Shown: in pieces, positions 17,236 through 26,013 of the stretch
Numbering within the stretch: position 1 is the stretch's first letter
How the letters are laid out: each line of letters starts with the position of its first letter
Source of the DNA: Patescibacteria group bacterium
GTDB lineage: Bacteria; Patescibacteriota; Minisyncoccia; JAHIHE01; JAGLIN01
Direction of reading: 5' to 3'
Length of the DNA stretch: 52,771 nucleotides
Assembly: GCA_029210775.1 (NCBI GenBank)
Contig: JARGGI010000005.1
Span: forward strand, 1 to 52,771
Notes under the pieces: model-generated
Databases searched by the model: none
What the model was told of the DNA's origin: nothing
What the model saw: the letters and a program-made list of their open reading frames with translations, nothing else
Made by a program: the position numbers and the translations under genes

Positions 17236-18495
17236 ATGATAAATTTAAGAAGCATTGTATATCTCATAATTTTTATAATGCCACTATATCTTTGGCGGTT
17301 TTCAATCGTTGGAATCCCGATGAATATTTTGGAAATGATGATTTATATTTTATTTTTTGTTTGGACTCTTAATAAAATTAAAAATGTAATTTCTTCTAAG
17401 AATGGTAAATCAAATATAGTTTCTGTTTTTAAAAAATATATTTTTTTAAAACAATTTTATTTACTTCATATTGGAATTGTTTTATTGTTATTGGGAGCTA
17501 TTGTTTCAACCGCATTTTCTTCTGACATCAGAACTAGTCTTGGAATATTTAAGGGATGGTTTGTCAGTCCGTTTTTATTTTTTATTGTTTTTATAAATAT
17601 AATAAAAAAAAGAGAACATATTTATTGGTCTTTAAAAAGTTGGATTGTTTCTGGAATTTGTGTTTCTCTTATTAGTTTTTATTATTTATTAAGTGGCAAT
17701 ATTACTTTTGATGGTCGATTAAAAGCATTTTATCTTTCACCAAATCATTTAGCAATGTATTTGGCTCCGATCATAATAATATTGATATATTTTTTATTAA
17801 ATGAAAAAAAAGAAAATAAATTATTTAATTTAATTTTGTTAATTATAGTTTCAATTCCATTATATTTTACATATTCTTACGGAGCATTTTTAGGAATTTT
17901 GGCAGGAATTTTCTATCTATTATTCAAAAGTAAAAAGTTTACATACAAGAATATTTTTATATCAATTATCTCTGTTTTTTTATTTTTTCTTTTGATATTT
18001 ATGTCTGCTAATAAAGTTGAGCAAATAGCAAATTCACAAAGCCGTTCGTCGTTTCATTCAAGAATGATGATTTGGAATTCTGCTGGAAAAATAATTAAAG
18101 ACAATCCCCTTTTTGGGATTGGTCCAGGAACATTCCAAGAAACTTATCTTTCTTATTCAATAAAATTTGATGAATCCTACCTTGAGTGGGCAGTTCCTCA
18201 ACCTCATAATATTTTTCTTGCTTTCTATTTACAAACAGGATTTATTGGTTTAATTGGTTTTATATTGATATTAATCTGGTTATTTTCTTATAAGAATATG
18301 GTTCAATTTGTTTTTTTTATAAAAGCTTTGATGATATATACTTTAGTTCATGGTCTTGTTGATACAACTTATTGGAAAAATGATTTAGCTCTTATTTTTT
18401 GGATTATAATTGGATTAAATTTTGTAAACAGTAGAAATATATTGAAAAATAATGATAAAACTGTTTATTCCTTCCCTCTTGACAACATTGAATAA
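17236..18495 (+). CDS. O-antigen ligase family membrane protein
   Basis: A 419-aa protein with about 10-12 membrane segments. The family features are SPNHLAMYLAPIIIIL, YSYGAFLGILAGI, and the loop SFHSRMMIWNSAGKIIKDNPLFGIGPGTFQETY, then VPQPHNIFLAFYLQTGFIGL with the conserved PHN His. It is distinct from the preceding ligase-like protein. The 35-nt gap and same strand suggest one operon. Confidence 0.82.
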   Translation: MINLRSIVYLIIFIMPLYLWRFSIVGIPMNILEMMIYILFFVWTLNKIKNVISSKNGKSNIVSVFKKYIFLKQFYLLHIGIVLLLLGAIVSTAFSSDIRTSLGIFKGWFVSPFLFFIVFINIIKKREHIYWSLKSWIVSGICVSLISFYYLLSGNITFDGRLKAFYLSPNHLAMYLAPIIIILIYFLLNEKKENKLFNLILLIIVSIPLYFTYSYGAFLGILAGIFYLLFKSKKFTYKNIFISIISVFLFFLLIFMSANKVEQIANSQSRSSFHSRMMIWNSAGKIIKDNPLFGIGPGTFQETYLSYSIKFDESYLEWAVPQPHNIFLAFYLQTGFIGLIGFILILIWLFSYKNMVQFVFFIKALMIYTLVHGLVDTTYWKNDLALIFWIIIGLNFVNSRNILKNNDKTVYSFPLDNIE

Positions 18496-18507
18496 GTATG
18501 ATATCAT
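18479..18507 (+). promoter_or_regulatory. Sigma70-type promoter at the end of the ligase gene
   Basis: TTGACA (18479-18484), 17-nt spacer, TATCAT (18502-18507). The -35 is perfect and lies in the last codons of the ligase. No protein gene follows for over 1.2 kb, so it probably drives a non-coding transcript. Confidence 0.55.
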
Positions 18508-18513
18508 ATACAG

Positions 18514-18693
18514 TTATAATAAGAATTAAAGTAATTTGAAAACTTCATATTTATTGATTCTTTGAGGAGAGAGTCATTAAGTTCTATTAAATGATATCAA
18601 TAGGACTAATGATAATGTGCCAGCCAGCTTTTTATATATAAAAAAACGGTTAGGAATACTCTTTTTTCAAAGAAACATTTCTAACTGTTTTTT
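18514..18693 (+). ncRNA. Candidate small RNA, about 180 nt, ending in a terminator
   Basis: Defined by a promoter (18479-18507), a long hairpin (18573-18613: about 13-14 bp with one bulge, loop AATGATATC type) and a terminator (18645-18693). The size is like 6S RNA, but 5' and 3' ends do not obviously pair, and no tmRNA, SRP RNA or RNase P consensus was recognised. The motif TTGAGGAGAGAG just 5' of the hairpin recurs on the minus strand at 19370-19381, also just 5' of a hairpin. Confidence 0.45.
18645..18693 (+). terminator. Rho-independent terminator
   Basis: Stem AACGGTTAGGAA (18645-18656) with TTTCTAACTGTT (18678-18689), one mismatch and one G-U, followed by T residues to 18693. Confidence 0.65.
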
Positions 18694-19725
18694 GTTTATT
18701 TATATGTCGTTTCGAGATTTTTATGAGACATGGCAATCTCAATATTATAAGCAAAGATTCTGAATCAAGTCTGCCTGATCGGTAGGCAAGTTCAGAAAGA
18801 TAACAAAAAGCATATAGATTGATGTAAAAGAGCCTGCCCGCCGCAGGTGGGGAGAGAGTTGAGGCCGCGGTCGAAATCATAAATTTAAGTACCGCCTTGC
18901 CAATATTACCCGTACTCATTTACATCAATCTCTATGTTTATATATGAGAGGTGTGCGGAGGTTAGTTTATATTAGCCTTTCGCACATTAAATTTTTTAAA
19001 TTCATCTTAAATAAATATTTTTTAAGTTTAGTTAAGAATCTATTAAGTTTTAACACTAAAATATTATATGAAACAGAAAATAGATTCCGTATTAAACATG
19101 AAATCATAAATTGCAAGGTGGGTTTAAAAAAGAGAGATAAAATATAATTCAAAACAAAAGTAATTATGCTAAAAATTTTAGAAATTAATTTTAAATTAAG
19201 ATAGCAAGGATATCCTTTTTTTAAAGGACCGTTTTTTGAGCGAGTTAATTACTATATTTCTTGAAATTCAAAAGAATAATTATTTTTTGAAAAGGGCGGC
19301 TGAAACAATCCTAATCAGGTCTAAAAATAGCGTTTTTCGTTGATTATAATAAAAAAAACGAAAAATCTCTCTCCTCAATGCTATATTTAGATTTGTATAA
19401 CTTAGGACGTTTGGCCGTCTTTTTTGAATGCAGATTGTATATATAAACATTTGTATTTGGGGTTTTGTAGCACTGATTGGATTATGGAAACTTCGCAAGT
19501 TTATGTTTGTGTTACGGGCGAACAAAGGTTGTAAATTAGATAAGTTAAGATGTAAAGTCTGAAAGATTCTGAAATAACCCTTCTATTATACCCAGGATGA
19601 TATTATTTAGAATGACAAAAAAGAAAAAGATCACACATTATTATCATTGACTTATAGGAATACAAAAGCTATTATAGTTATAGTAAATAATAGTTTTTTT
19701 GTTTTATTCTTAATAAATTTCAACA
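18694..19725. other. Gene-free repeat and structure-rich region
   Basis: No credible protein gene. Visible: palindromes at 18771-18790 and 18833-18850; a 13-bp perfect inverted repeat AGATTGATGTAAA (18816-18828) / its complement (18919-18931) framing about 90 nt; a hairpin TGTGCGGAGG ... CCTTTCGCACA (18950-18988); a stem around 19330-19367 (GTTTTTCGTT / AACGAAAAA); and a terminator at 19404-19425. A plus-strand RNA ending at 19425 is possible, but its start is not evident. Confidence 0.5.
19404..19425 (+). terminator. Rho-independent terminator
   Basis: Stem AGGACG (19404-19409) / CGTCTT (19416-19421), six-nt loop, T-run to 19425. No protein gene precedes it on the plus strand, which suggests an unrecognised RNA upstream. 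Confidence 0.5.
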
Positions 19726-20223
19726 ATGACAGACATAATAAATTTTATAAATCAGAATCAAAAAACTGCATTAATACTGGCGGGAATTCTTTTGCTTTGG
19801 TTTTTTATCTGGAATATATATCTCAGTTATAGCTTGTTGAAAATCAAACAAAAATCGAGAAGTTTTTTTGCTGGAAAGGATGCTAAGGACCTTGAAGAAA
19901 TCATATATAAGCAGATTGAAAAATCTGGTGAAATTGATAAAAATATAAAAAAAATATTTGATGAAAATAAAAAAATAAGAAAAAATGCAGAAAAATGTGT
20001 TCAAAAAGTAGGAGTTGTGAGATTTAATCCATTTGGGGATATGGGCGGAAATCAAAGTTTTGCTATAGCTCTTCTTGACAATTTCCTTAGTGGTGTTATA
20101 ATACTTAGTCTTTATTCAAGAGATGGAGTTAAAATATATTCAAAACAGATAGTAAATGGAAAATCTGAGTATAAGCTTAGTGAAGAAGAACAAGAGGCTA
20201 TAAAGATCGCAAGTAGTAAATAA
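19726..20223 (+). CDS. DUF4446 family protein
   Basis: A 165-aa protein. One N-terminal membrane helix (about 14-35), a coiled-coil-like segment (about 55-95), then the family-typical C-terminal stretch VGVVRFNPFGDMGGNQSFAIALLD ... DGVKIYSKQIVNGKSEYKLSEEEQEAIKIA. The biochemical function of DUF4446 is not known. infB follows after 29 nt. Confidence 0.88.
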   Translation: MTDIINFINQNQKTALILAGILLLWFFIWNIYLSYSLLKIKQKSRSFFAGKDAKDLEEIIYKQIEKSGEIDKNIKKIFDENKKIRKNAEKCVQKVGVVRFNPFGDMGGNQSFAIALLDNFLSGVIILSLYSRDGVKIYSKQIVNGKSEYKLSEEEQEAIKIASSK

Positions 20224-20252
20224 AACATAATAATTTATTCACAAAAATATTA

Positions 20253-22067
20253 ATGACAAATAATATTATCGAAAACAAAACACCAAAGCAAGAGAAAGAA
20301 AAAAAAGTACTCGAAGTTCCCGAGAGAATTGTAGTAAAAACTTTAGCAGAAAAGATGGGTATTAAAGTGACGGATCTCATCGCTGAGCTTATAAAAAATA
20401 GGATATTCGCTAATATAAATGAAGCGTTAGACTTTGAAACTGCAGAAATTGTTGCTGATTATTTTGGTTTTGAGCTCATAAGAGTTGATACAATTGCAGA
20501 AAAAAGAAAACAACAATTAAGAAATAATATTGGACCAGGAGCAAAAAAAAGACCTCCTGTCGTTGTTATAATGGGGCATGTTGATCACGGAAAGACAACT
20601 TTGCTTGATAAGATTTTAGAAACTAATGTCGCATCTGGAGAGTCTGGAGGAATTACACAAAATGTAAGTGCCTATCAAGTAAAGAAAAAAGGAGAAACCA
20701 TTACTTTTATAGATACTCCAGGGCATGAAGCATTTCACTCAATGAGAGAAAGAGGAGCATATATTACAGATTTGGCGGTTATTGTAGTTGCGGCAGATGA
20801 TGGAGTCAAACCTCAGACAATTGAAGCTGTGAATTTTGCGAAAGAAGCGGGAGTGCCGATTTTAGTTGCAATTAACAAAATTGATAAATCTGAAAAAAAT
20901 GTTGAAAAAGTGAAAAAAGAATTAGCAGAAATTGATTTAACTTCTGAAGACTGGGGTGGAAAGACGGTTTGTGTAAATATATCCGCAAAAACAGGAGAAG
21001 GAATTGATGAGCTTTTAGATATGATTATTCTTGCAGCTGATATGGAAGAAATTAAATCAAATCCAAACTGTCCAGCAGAAGGATTTGTTATTGAATCTCA
21101 TATTGATGCTCAAATTGGTCCAGTTGTAGTAGTTTTAATTCAAAATGGTACATTAAAAGAGGGAGATTATGTAAGTATTGGTTCTACTTGGGGAAGGGTT
21201 AAAAGAATGGATAATTTTTTAGGAAAGAGATTATATAAGGCTTTTCCTTCAATGCCAGTTACTATAACGGGATTAAATGAAGTTCCAAAAGTAGGCGCTT
21301 TTTTGATTGGAGAAACAAGTCGCTTAACAGCTGAAAAACGTGTAAGTGAGTATAAAAAGATTTCAGAAGAAGGTGGTGGAGAGGAAAATAAAATAATTAG
21401 TACAGCCAAGATAAAAGAATTGGTAAAATCTCATAAAGTTAAAAAATTTAATATTATTTTAAAAGCTGATACAAAAGGATCTCTTGAAGCGATTATTCAA
21501 ATTTTAGAAACAATTGACTCTGAAGATGTAGCAGTTCAGATATTAAAAATGGGTGTTGGGAATATCACAGAAACTGATGTTAAAATGGCACATTCCTCAA
21601 GTGCAAAAATCATCGGTTTTAATGTTGGTGTAAGTCTTGTGGTTGAAAAGTTCGCAGAGAAAGAAAAAATTGATGTGAAAATATATAAAGTAATTTATGA
21701 ATTAGTAAATGATATTAAAAAGGGACTTGTTTCAATTCTTGAGCCAGAAACTGTAAGAACCGATCTTGGAATTTTGAAAGTAATTGCGTTGTTTAAGCTT
21801 CCGAAGAAATCAGTAAAAAAGGTTGATATGATATTTGGAGCTAAGGTTGAAAGTGGTTTAGTAGAAAAAGTGTCATTGTTAGAAATTATAAGAGACAAAG
21901 AAAAAGTTGGTGATGGAATTGTCAAAGAATTACAATGTAATAAAAAATCAGTAAAAGAGGTTAAAAAAGGGAATGATGCGGGAATAACTTTTGAGGGTGA
22001 TATAATTATTCAGGAAGGTGATAAAATTGTTGTATATAAAAATGAAGAAAAAATGAGAGTGCTTTAA
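20253..22067 (+). CDS. infB: Translation initiation factor IF-2
   Basis: A 604-aa protein, shorter than enterobacterial IF-2 because the long N-terminal extension is missing. A short IF2N-like domain (about 25-80) precedes the G domain with GHVDHGKTT (108-116), DTPGHE and NKID motifs, then the beta-barrel, the C1 domain and the fMet-tRNA-binding C2 domain ending GDKIVVYKNEEKMRVL. It joins initiator tRNA to the 30S subunit. Next is rbfA, the common order. Confidence 0.97.
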   Translation: MTNNIIENKTPKQEKEKKVLEVPERIVVKTLAEKMGIKVTDLIAELIKNRIFANINEALDFETAEIVADYFGFELIRVDTIAEKRKQQLRNNIGPGAKKRPPVVVIMGHVDHGKTTLLDKILETNVASGESGGITQNVSAYQVKKKGETITFIDTPGHEAFHSMRERGAYITDLAVIVVAADDGVKPQTIEAVNFAKEAGVPILVAINKIDKSEKNVEKVKKELAEIDLTSEDWGGKTVCVNISAKTGEGIDELLDMIILAADMEEIKSNPNCPAEGFVIESHIDAQIGPVVVVLIQNGTLKEGDYVSIGSTWGRVKRMDNFLGKRLYKAFPSMPVTITGLNEVPKVGAFLIGETSRLTAEKRVSEYKKISEEGGGEENKIISTAKIKELVKSHKVKKFNIILKADTKGSLEAIIQILETIDSEDVAVQILKMGVGNITETDVKMAHSSSAKIIGFNVGVSLVVEKFAEKEKIDVKIYKVIYELVNDIKKGLVSILEPETVRTDLGILKVIALFKLPKKSVKKVDMIFGAKVESGLVEKVSLLEIIRDKEKVGDGIVKELQCNKKSVKEVKKGNDAGITFEGDIIIQEGDKIVVYKNEEKMRVL

Positions 22068-22105
22068 TAATGTCAAATAAAAATTAATAAATTAGGATAA
22101 ATATT

Positions 22106-22441
22106 GTGAGTTTGAGAATAGAAAAAATTAATAAGCTGATAAAAAAAGAAGTTGGAAATATAATTTTAGAGGAAGTTAATTTTTCACCAAGTGTTATGGT
22201 GACTGTTAAAGATGTTAGTGTTTCAAAAGACCTCCGTTATGCGGATGTTTTTGTTAGTGTTTTTCCTTTTGAAAAAAATGAAGAAGTGCAGGCATTATTA
22301 AAAGAAAATATATATGAAATGCAAAGAATACTTAATAAAAAACTTGTAATGAAACCTTTGCCAAGAATTGTTTTTAAAATTGATGATACTGGAGAATATG
22401 TGGGGAGAATTGATAAGTTGATAAATGAAAATAAATTATAA
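22106..22441 (+). CDS. rbfA: Ribosome-binding factor A
   Basis: A 111-aa protein with GTG start (SLRIEKINKLIKKEVGNII). The KH-like RbfA core is clear: VTVKDVSVSKDLRYADVFVSVFPF and the C-terminal RIVFKIDDTGEYVGRIDKLI. It acts in 16S rRNA 5'-end and 30S maturation. It is 38 nt from infB and 11 nt from the DHH gene, in one operon. Confidence 0.93.
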   Translation: MSLRIEKINKLIKKEVGNIILEEVNFSPSVMVTVKDVSVSKDLRYADVFVSVFPFEKNEEVQALLKENIYEMQRILNKKLVMKPLPRIVFKIDDTGEYVGRIDKLINENKL

Positions 22442-22452
22442 CAAGAAATGTA

Positions 22453-23436
22453 ATGCAAAGAGCACATGGATTGATAAAATCTAGTAATCATATTTTGATT
22501 TTAACTCATAAAAATCCTGACGGAGATGCCGTTGGTTCAATGTTGGGTTTGGCACTTGCTTTAACAAGCGTTGGAAAAAATGTTGAATGTTTTTCAAAAG
22601 ATGCTGTTCCGAGATATTTTGATTTTCTGCCAGAAATATCAATAATTAAAGGACAAACATCAAGAGAAAAATATGATTTAGTTATTTTGTTAGATTGTGC
22701 TTTATTTCAAAGAACTGGTCTTGAGAATATCAAAGAAATATTATCTTACTACGATGGGTTATTGATTTTAGACCATCATCCTAAAACTCAAACAGAATGC
22801 GATAATGTCAAAAATTGTGTTGATATTATAGATCATAAGACTTCTTCAACTGCTGTGTTAGTTTATAATCTCTTAAAAGAGATGAACATAAATATCACAA
22901 AGGATATTTCAAATTGCTTATTGACTGGGATATTTACAGATACTGGAGGTTTTCAACATAAAAATACTGATCCACAATCACTTGAGGCGGCAGCAGAATT
23001 TATGAAAAAAGGATCAAGAATTGAAAAAATTGCAAAAAATATTTTTAGCAACAAAAGAATGGCAGCGATAAGATTGTGGGGATTGGCTTTGAGCAGAATT
23101 AGGACAGATGAACAAACTGGAATGGCAGTTTCATATGTGTCAAAAAAAGACATGGATGATCTCGGGACAAAAGAAGATGATTTGGCTGGGCTTGTTAATG
23201 TTATAAACACAATTAGCGATGCAAAATTTTCATTACTATTAACTGAATATGAAGATCACAAAATAAAAGGAAGTCTGCGAAGTGAAGAATATAAAGGAAT
23301 TGATGTTTCGCGCATTGCCAGAAGCCTTGGAGGAGGAGGACATAAACTTGCTTCAGGATTTGAAATTGACGGTGAAATTGAAGATAGTATATTGAAAATA
23401 AGCAAGATGATAAACGAAGTGAAAAATAACAAATAG
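22453..23436 (+). CDS. DHH/DHHA1 phosphoesterase (NrnA-like)
   Basis: A 327-aa protein. The DHH domain has motifs HKNPDGDAVGS (about 20-30), VILLDCA, DHHP and the metal site near FTDTGGF; the DHHA1 domain has the GGGGHKLASGF motif near residue 290. The closest known roles are nanoRNase/pAp phosphatase (NrnA) or cyclic-dinucleotide hydrolysis; position after infB-rbfA matches the Firmicutes-type nrnA neighbourhood. Confidence 0.9.
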   Translation: MQRAHGLIKSSNHILILTHKNPDGDAVGSMLGLALALTSVGKNVECFSKDAVPRYFDFLPEISIIKGQTSREKYDLVILLDCALFQRTGLENIKEILSYYDGLLILDHHPKTQTECDNVKNCVDIIDHKTSSTAVLVYNLLKEMNINITKDISNCLLTGIFTDTGGFQHKNTDPQSLEAAAEFMKKGSRIEKIAKNIFSNKRMAAIRLWGLALSRIRTDEQTGMAVSYVSKKDMDDLGTKEDDLAGLVNVINTISDAKFSLLLTEYEDHKIKGSLRSEEYKGIDVSRIARSLGGGGHKLASGFEIDGEIEDSILKISKMINEVKNNK

Positions 23437-23463
23437 AAATTAACCATTAAAATAATCAAAATA

Positions 23464-24006
23464 ATGGATAGAATTTTAAAAGATTGTTTAGAAGTAGTAA
23501 CAAGTGTTTCAATTACTTTTGGAGTTATATTCTCATATTTTCAGATTAGAAAGATTTCAAAATCAATTGAAACTGGACAGCAAGCGAATACAATTAATGT
23601 TTTAAATTCTTTCACAAAAGAATATGATGAAATTATGATTAAGGCAATAGAGTGCAATGTTCCCAAAAAAGTTACTACATGGTATTTTAGATATTGGAAT
23701 TTAATGACGAATGAATTTTTATTTTTTAGCAAAGGATTGTTAGACCCTCTCGTTTTTGAATTTTGGGTTTTTAAAATGTGTTTATATTATAACGAAAAAC
23801 CATCTGGAATTCCATATAAAAGAGTGCGTACTTATAAAAAAAGTCATTTAAAATATATAGAAAATCACAACGGTAATTATCCAAAATCAGATGCTTTTTT
23901 TATAGAGCTTATGAAAATTTCTGATGAAGAAAAAGGCAAAACAGAGTTGAGAAATCGAGTTCATAAACTTGTGAAAAAATACAATAAAGTAAATTGTAAA
24001 AGATGA
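23464..24006 (+). CDS. Membrane-anchored protein of unknown function
   Basis: A 180-aa protein. One hydrophobic segment near the N-terminus (about 9-26, VVTSVSITFGVIFSYFQI) and a helical, aromatic-rich body (WYFRYWNLMTNEFLFF, LVFEFWVFKMCLYY). No known motif was recognised. Its last four bases (ATGA) overlap the start of nfo, so the two are coupled, which may place it in a DNA-repair context; this is weak inference. Confidence 0.6.
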   Translation: MDRILKDCLEVVTSVSITFGVIFSYFQIRKISKSIETGQQANTINVLNSFTKEYDEIMIKAIECNVPKKVTTWYFRYWNLMTNEFLFFSKGLLDPLVFEFWVFKMCLYYNEKPSGIPYKRVRTYKKSHLKYIENHNGNYPKSDAFFIELMKISDEEKGKTELRNRVHKLVKKYNKVNCKR

Positions 24007-24869
24007 AATTTGGCGCTCATGTTTCAATTGCAGGGAGTATTGAAAAGGCTCCTCAGAGAGCTCACGAGATTGGTTGTGAGTGTTTTCAGTTTTTTTCTAA
24101 ATCTCCCCATGGCGGAAAATCGCTGGAAATTACGGAGAAAATAGCGTATAATTTTAGAAAGCAGTGTGAAAAATATAATCTAAAAAATTATTATATCCAC
24201 ACGCCGTATTATATAAATTTAGCATCGGCAAACAATAGAATTTATTATGGATCTGTTTCGGCCATAAAAGAAGAATTAATTAAAGCGGATTTAATCGGCG
24301 CCAGGGCGGTTGTCACCCATTTAGGAAGCGCGAAAGATTTGGGCGCAAAAGAAGCAGAAAAAAAATTAATTAAGGGGCTTGTAAAAATATTTTCAGATAA
24401 TACTTCCTCCTCAAGTGATTTTAAAGAAAGAAAATTTAATGCTAAACTTCTTCTTGAAATTACAGCAGGAGCAGGAAAAATTATGGGAGACAATTTTGAG
24501 GAAATTGCACATTTTATCAAAGAAGCTGAAAAAGTGATTAAAAAAAGTGAGTTAGGAGTGTGTTTTGATACAGCTCATGCTTTTGCATCGGGATATGATT
24601 TGCGAAATAAAAAAACAGTCAAAAAAACTTTTGATGAGTTTGATCGTATAATTGGCATTGAAAGATTGGGTCTCATTCATCTCAACGATTCGATAGCTGA
24701 ATTTAACTCACATAAAGATAGGCATGATAATATTGGTTGTGGTAAAATTGGGATAGAAGGCATTGAAGCGATTTTGGAAGACAAAAGACTGAAAAATTTG
24801 GACTTTATTTTAGAAACACCGAATGGAAAAGAAGTGGAGGATTTGGAGATTTTGAAAGGGATGAGATAA
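24003..24869 (+). CDS. nfo: Endonuclease IV (AP endonuclease)
   Basis: A 288-aa protein, TIM-barrel family. Start MKFGAHVSIAGSIEKAPQRA and metal-binding motifs IHTPYYINLAS, VTHLGS, LLEITAG, CFDTAHAFASGYD, LIHLNDS, HKDRHDNIGCGKIG and a final ILETPNGKE are all present. It cuts DNA at abasic sites; a uracil-DNA glycosylase that creates such sites is encoded 4.5 kb downstream. Confidence 0.95.
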   Translation: MKFGAHVSIAGSIEKAPQRAHEIGCECFQFFSKSPHGGKSLEITEKIAYNFRKQCEKYNLKNYYIHTPYYINLASANNRIYYGSVSAIKEELIKADLIGARAVVTHLGSAKDLGAKEAEKKLIKGLVKIFSDNTSSSSDFKERKFNAKLLLEITAGAGKIMGDNFEEIAHFIKEAEKVIKKSELGVCFDTAHAFASGYDLRNKKTVKKTFDEFDRIIGIERLGLIHLNDSIAEFNSHKDRHDNIGCGKIGIEGIEAILEDKRLKNLDFILETPNGKEVEDLEILKGMR

Positions 24870-25151
24870 ATTGCTGTATTGTTGTATTGCTACACTACCG
24901 CACCGCGGGAGTCTCCGCGTTGGGACTCCCGCGAGATTGCAATTCAGACGCGCTTTATCGCTACTTTTTATAAGAAACCTTGATTTTCTATCAACGGTGT
25001 GATAGAAATCTCTTGATTTTATATCAATAGTATTTTTATCTGCCAGCGGTTTTACTGCCGTTTGCGGAGGTGTTAGAAACGATCTTTGCCTATCAACGGA
25101 ATTATTATTATTTATAGAGATATAAACTAATTAATAATTTAAATAAACAAT
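24870..25151. repeat. Non-coding region with GC-rich hairpin and degenerate tandem units
   Basis: A perfect GC-rich stem GCGGGAGTC / GACTCCCGC lies at about 24905-24934. Three degenerate units of about 31 nt follow (consensus around TAGAAACCTTGATTTTCTATCAACGG) near 24971-25001, 25002-25032 and 25073-25103, with a 40-nt palindrome-rich insert between units 2 and 3. No ORF. It may be the leader of the broken gene downstream. Confidence 0.5.
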
Positions 25152-25953
25152 ATGACTATGGAAAATTTTAAACCAACAAAAGATGGTTTAGATAGTGGCA
25201 ATAAAGGACAAGAAGAAATGTCACCAGTAAAAGACAATAGAATTGTAATAGAAAAAAATGAAGATTTAGCATATTTAAGGGTCTGCTGATTTTCTCCAAT
25301 TTCTCCGCCCCTTAGATAAGGGGAGGTTGGGAAAAGTTTGAAAAACCAGCTAAAACCAGCTAAATTATTTTTTAAAGCATTTCTGAATTTATCTAGTTTT
25401 ATAAAAAATAGATGAAAATCAGCAGACCCTATTTAGGGCTGGCAGAGGAATGTTTTAAAGGAAATTCTTTTGACAAAGCTATTGTTATTATAGAAAGCGT
25501 GGACAAAAATATTATAGAACAAAGAATAAAATATTTGCGATCAGGCAGCAATGAAGAAAAAAATTGGCGGATAATATGTATATTAACAAAGAATGGCAAA
25601 TTGGCGCTAAAGAAAAGGCCGCAGAAGTAAGGGAAAAAATAGAAGAAAAAAATGATTGGAAAGTAAAAGTTGTCATTAACGAAGAGTCAAATAGTGGCAT
25701 AGCATTTAAAGCTGAAAATCCTAGATTTATTCTTTCTAAAGCAGAGGTAGATTTCAAATCCGGAAAATTATTTGATGCATGGTGGAAAACGAATTATGTT
25801 GAAAATAAAGACATAGAAGAAAGGGAAAAAGAGCTTATGCAAGGAAGCGATGAAGACAAAAAGTTGGCCAAAATAATGTATGCAGATCGTACTTGGATGG
25901 AAGAAGAAAAAAATAAGTGGAGAAACTCTGATCAGTCCAAACGAGAAAAATAA
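25152..25953 (+). pseudogene. Gene interrupted by a MITE and a frameshift; unknown family
   Basis: Three pieces read as one protein once two lesions are repaired. Piece 1 (25152-25277) begins MTMENFKPTKDGL and ends ...KNEDLAYL. The MITE (25278-25430) follows. Piece 2 continues GLAEECFKGNSFDKAIVIIE, then loses frame near 25556 in a run of seven A where eight would be expected. Piece 3 (to 25953) reads LADNMYINKEWQIGAKEKAAEV... The frame repair is supported by an internal duplication: GSNEEKKLADNMYINKEW resembles GSDEDKKLAKIMYADRTW later in the protein. The ancestral product was about 215 aa, charged, soluble; function unknown. Confidence 0.75.
25278..25430. mobile_element. MITE-like element with 17-bp perfect TIRs and 5-bp target duplication
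   Basis: Left TIR 25278-25294 (AGGGTCTGCTGATTTTC), right TIR 25414-25430 is its exact complement. ATTTA flanks both sides (25273-25277 and 25431-25435). Removing the element plus one ATTTA restores the host reading frame (GCA TAT TTA GGG CTG). The interior has a hairpin CCCCTTA/TAAGGGG (25308-25323) and a short tandem repeat (aaaccagct twice). No transposase; mobilised in trans if at all. Confidence 0.88.
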
Positions 25954-26013
25954 TAGTACAAGAATAGTTATCACAAAAAATGCTTATATATTTAAAAAAT
26001 TAACATAAAAAAT

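Noticed and set aside
18650-18919. 89-codon minus-strand ORF
   Set aside because: It runs through the terminator, palindromes and inverted repeat; composition is that of translated repeats and there is no ribosome-binding site.
18496-19725. tmRNA, RNase P RNA or SRP RNA gene
   Set aside because: None of the conserved core motifs (tRNA-like ends, GAGGAAAGUC-type P4, GGAAGGNAGCA loop) was found on either strand.
24971-25103. Possible CRISPR array
   Set aside because: Units are degenerate, only three, without regular spacers, and no cas genes are in the window.
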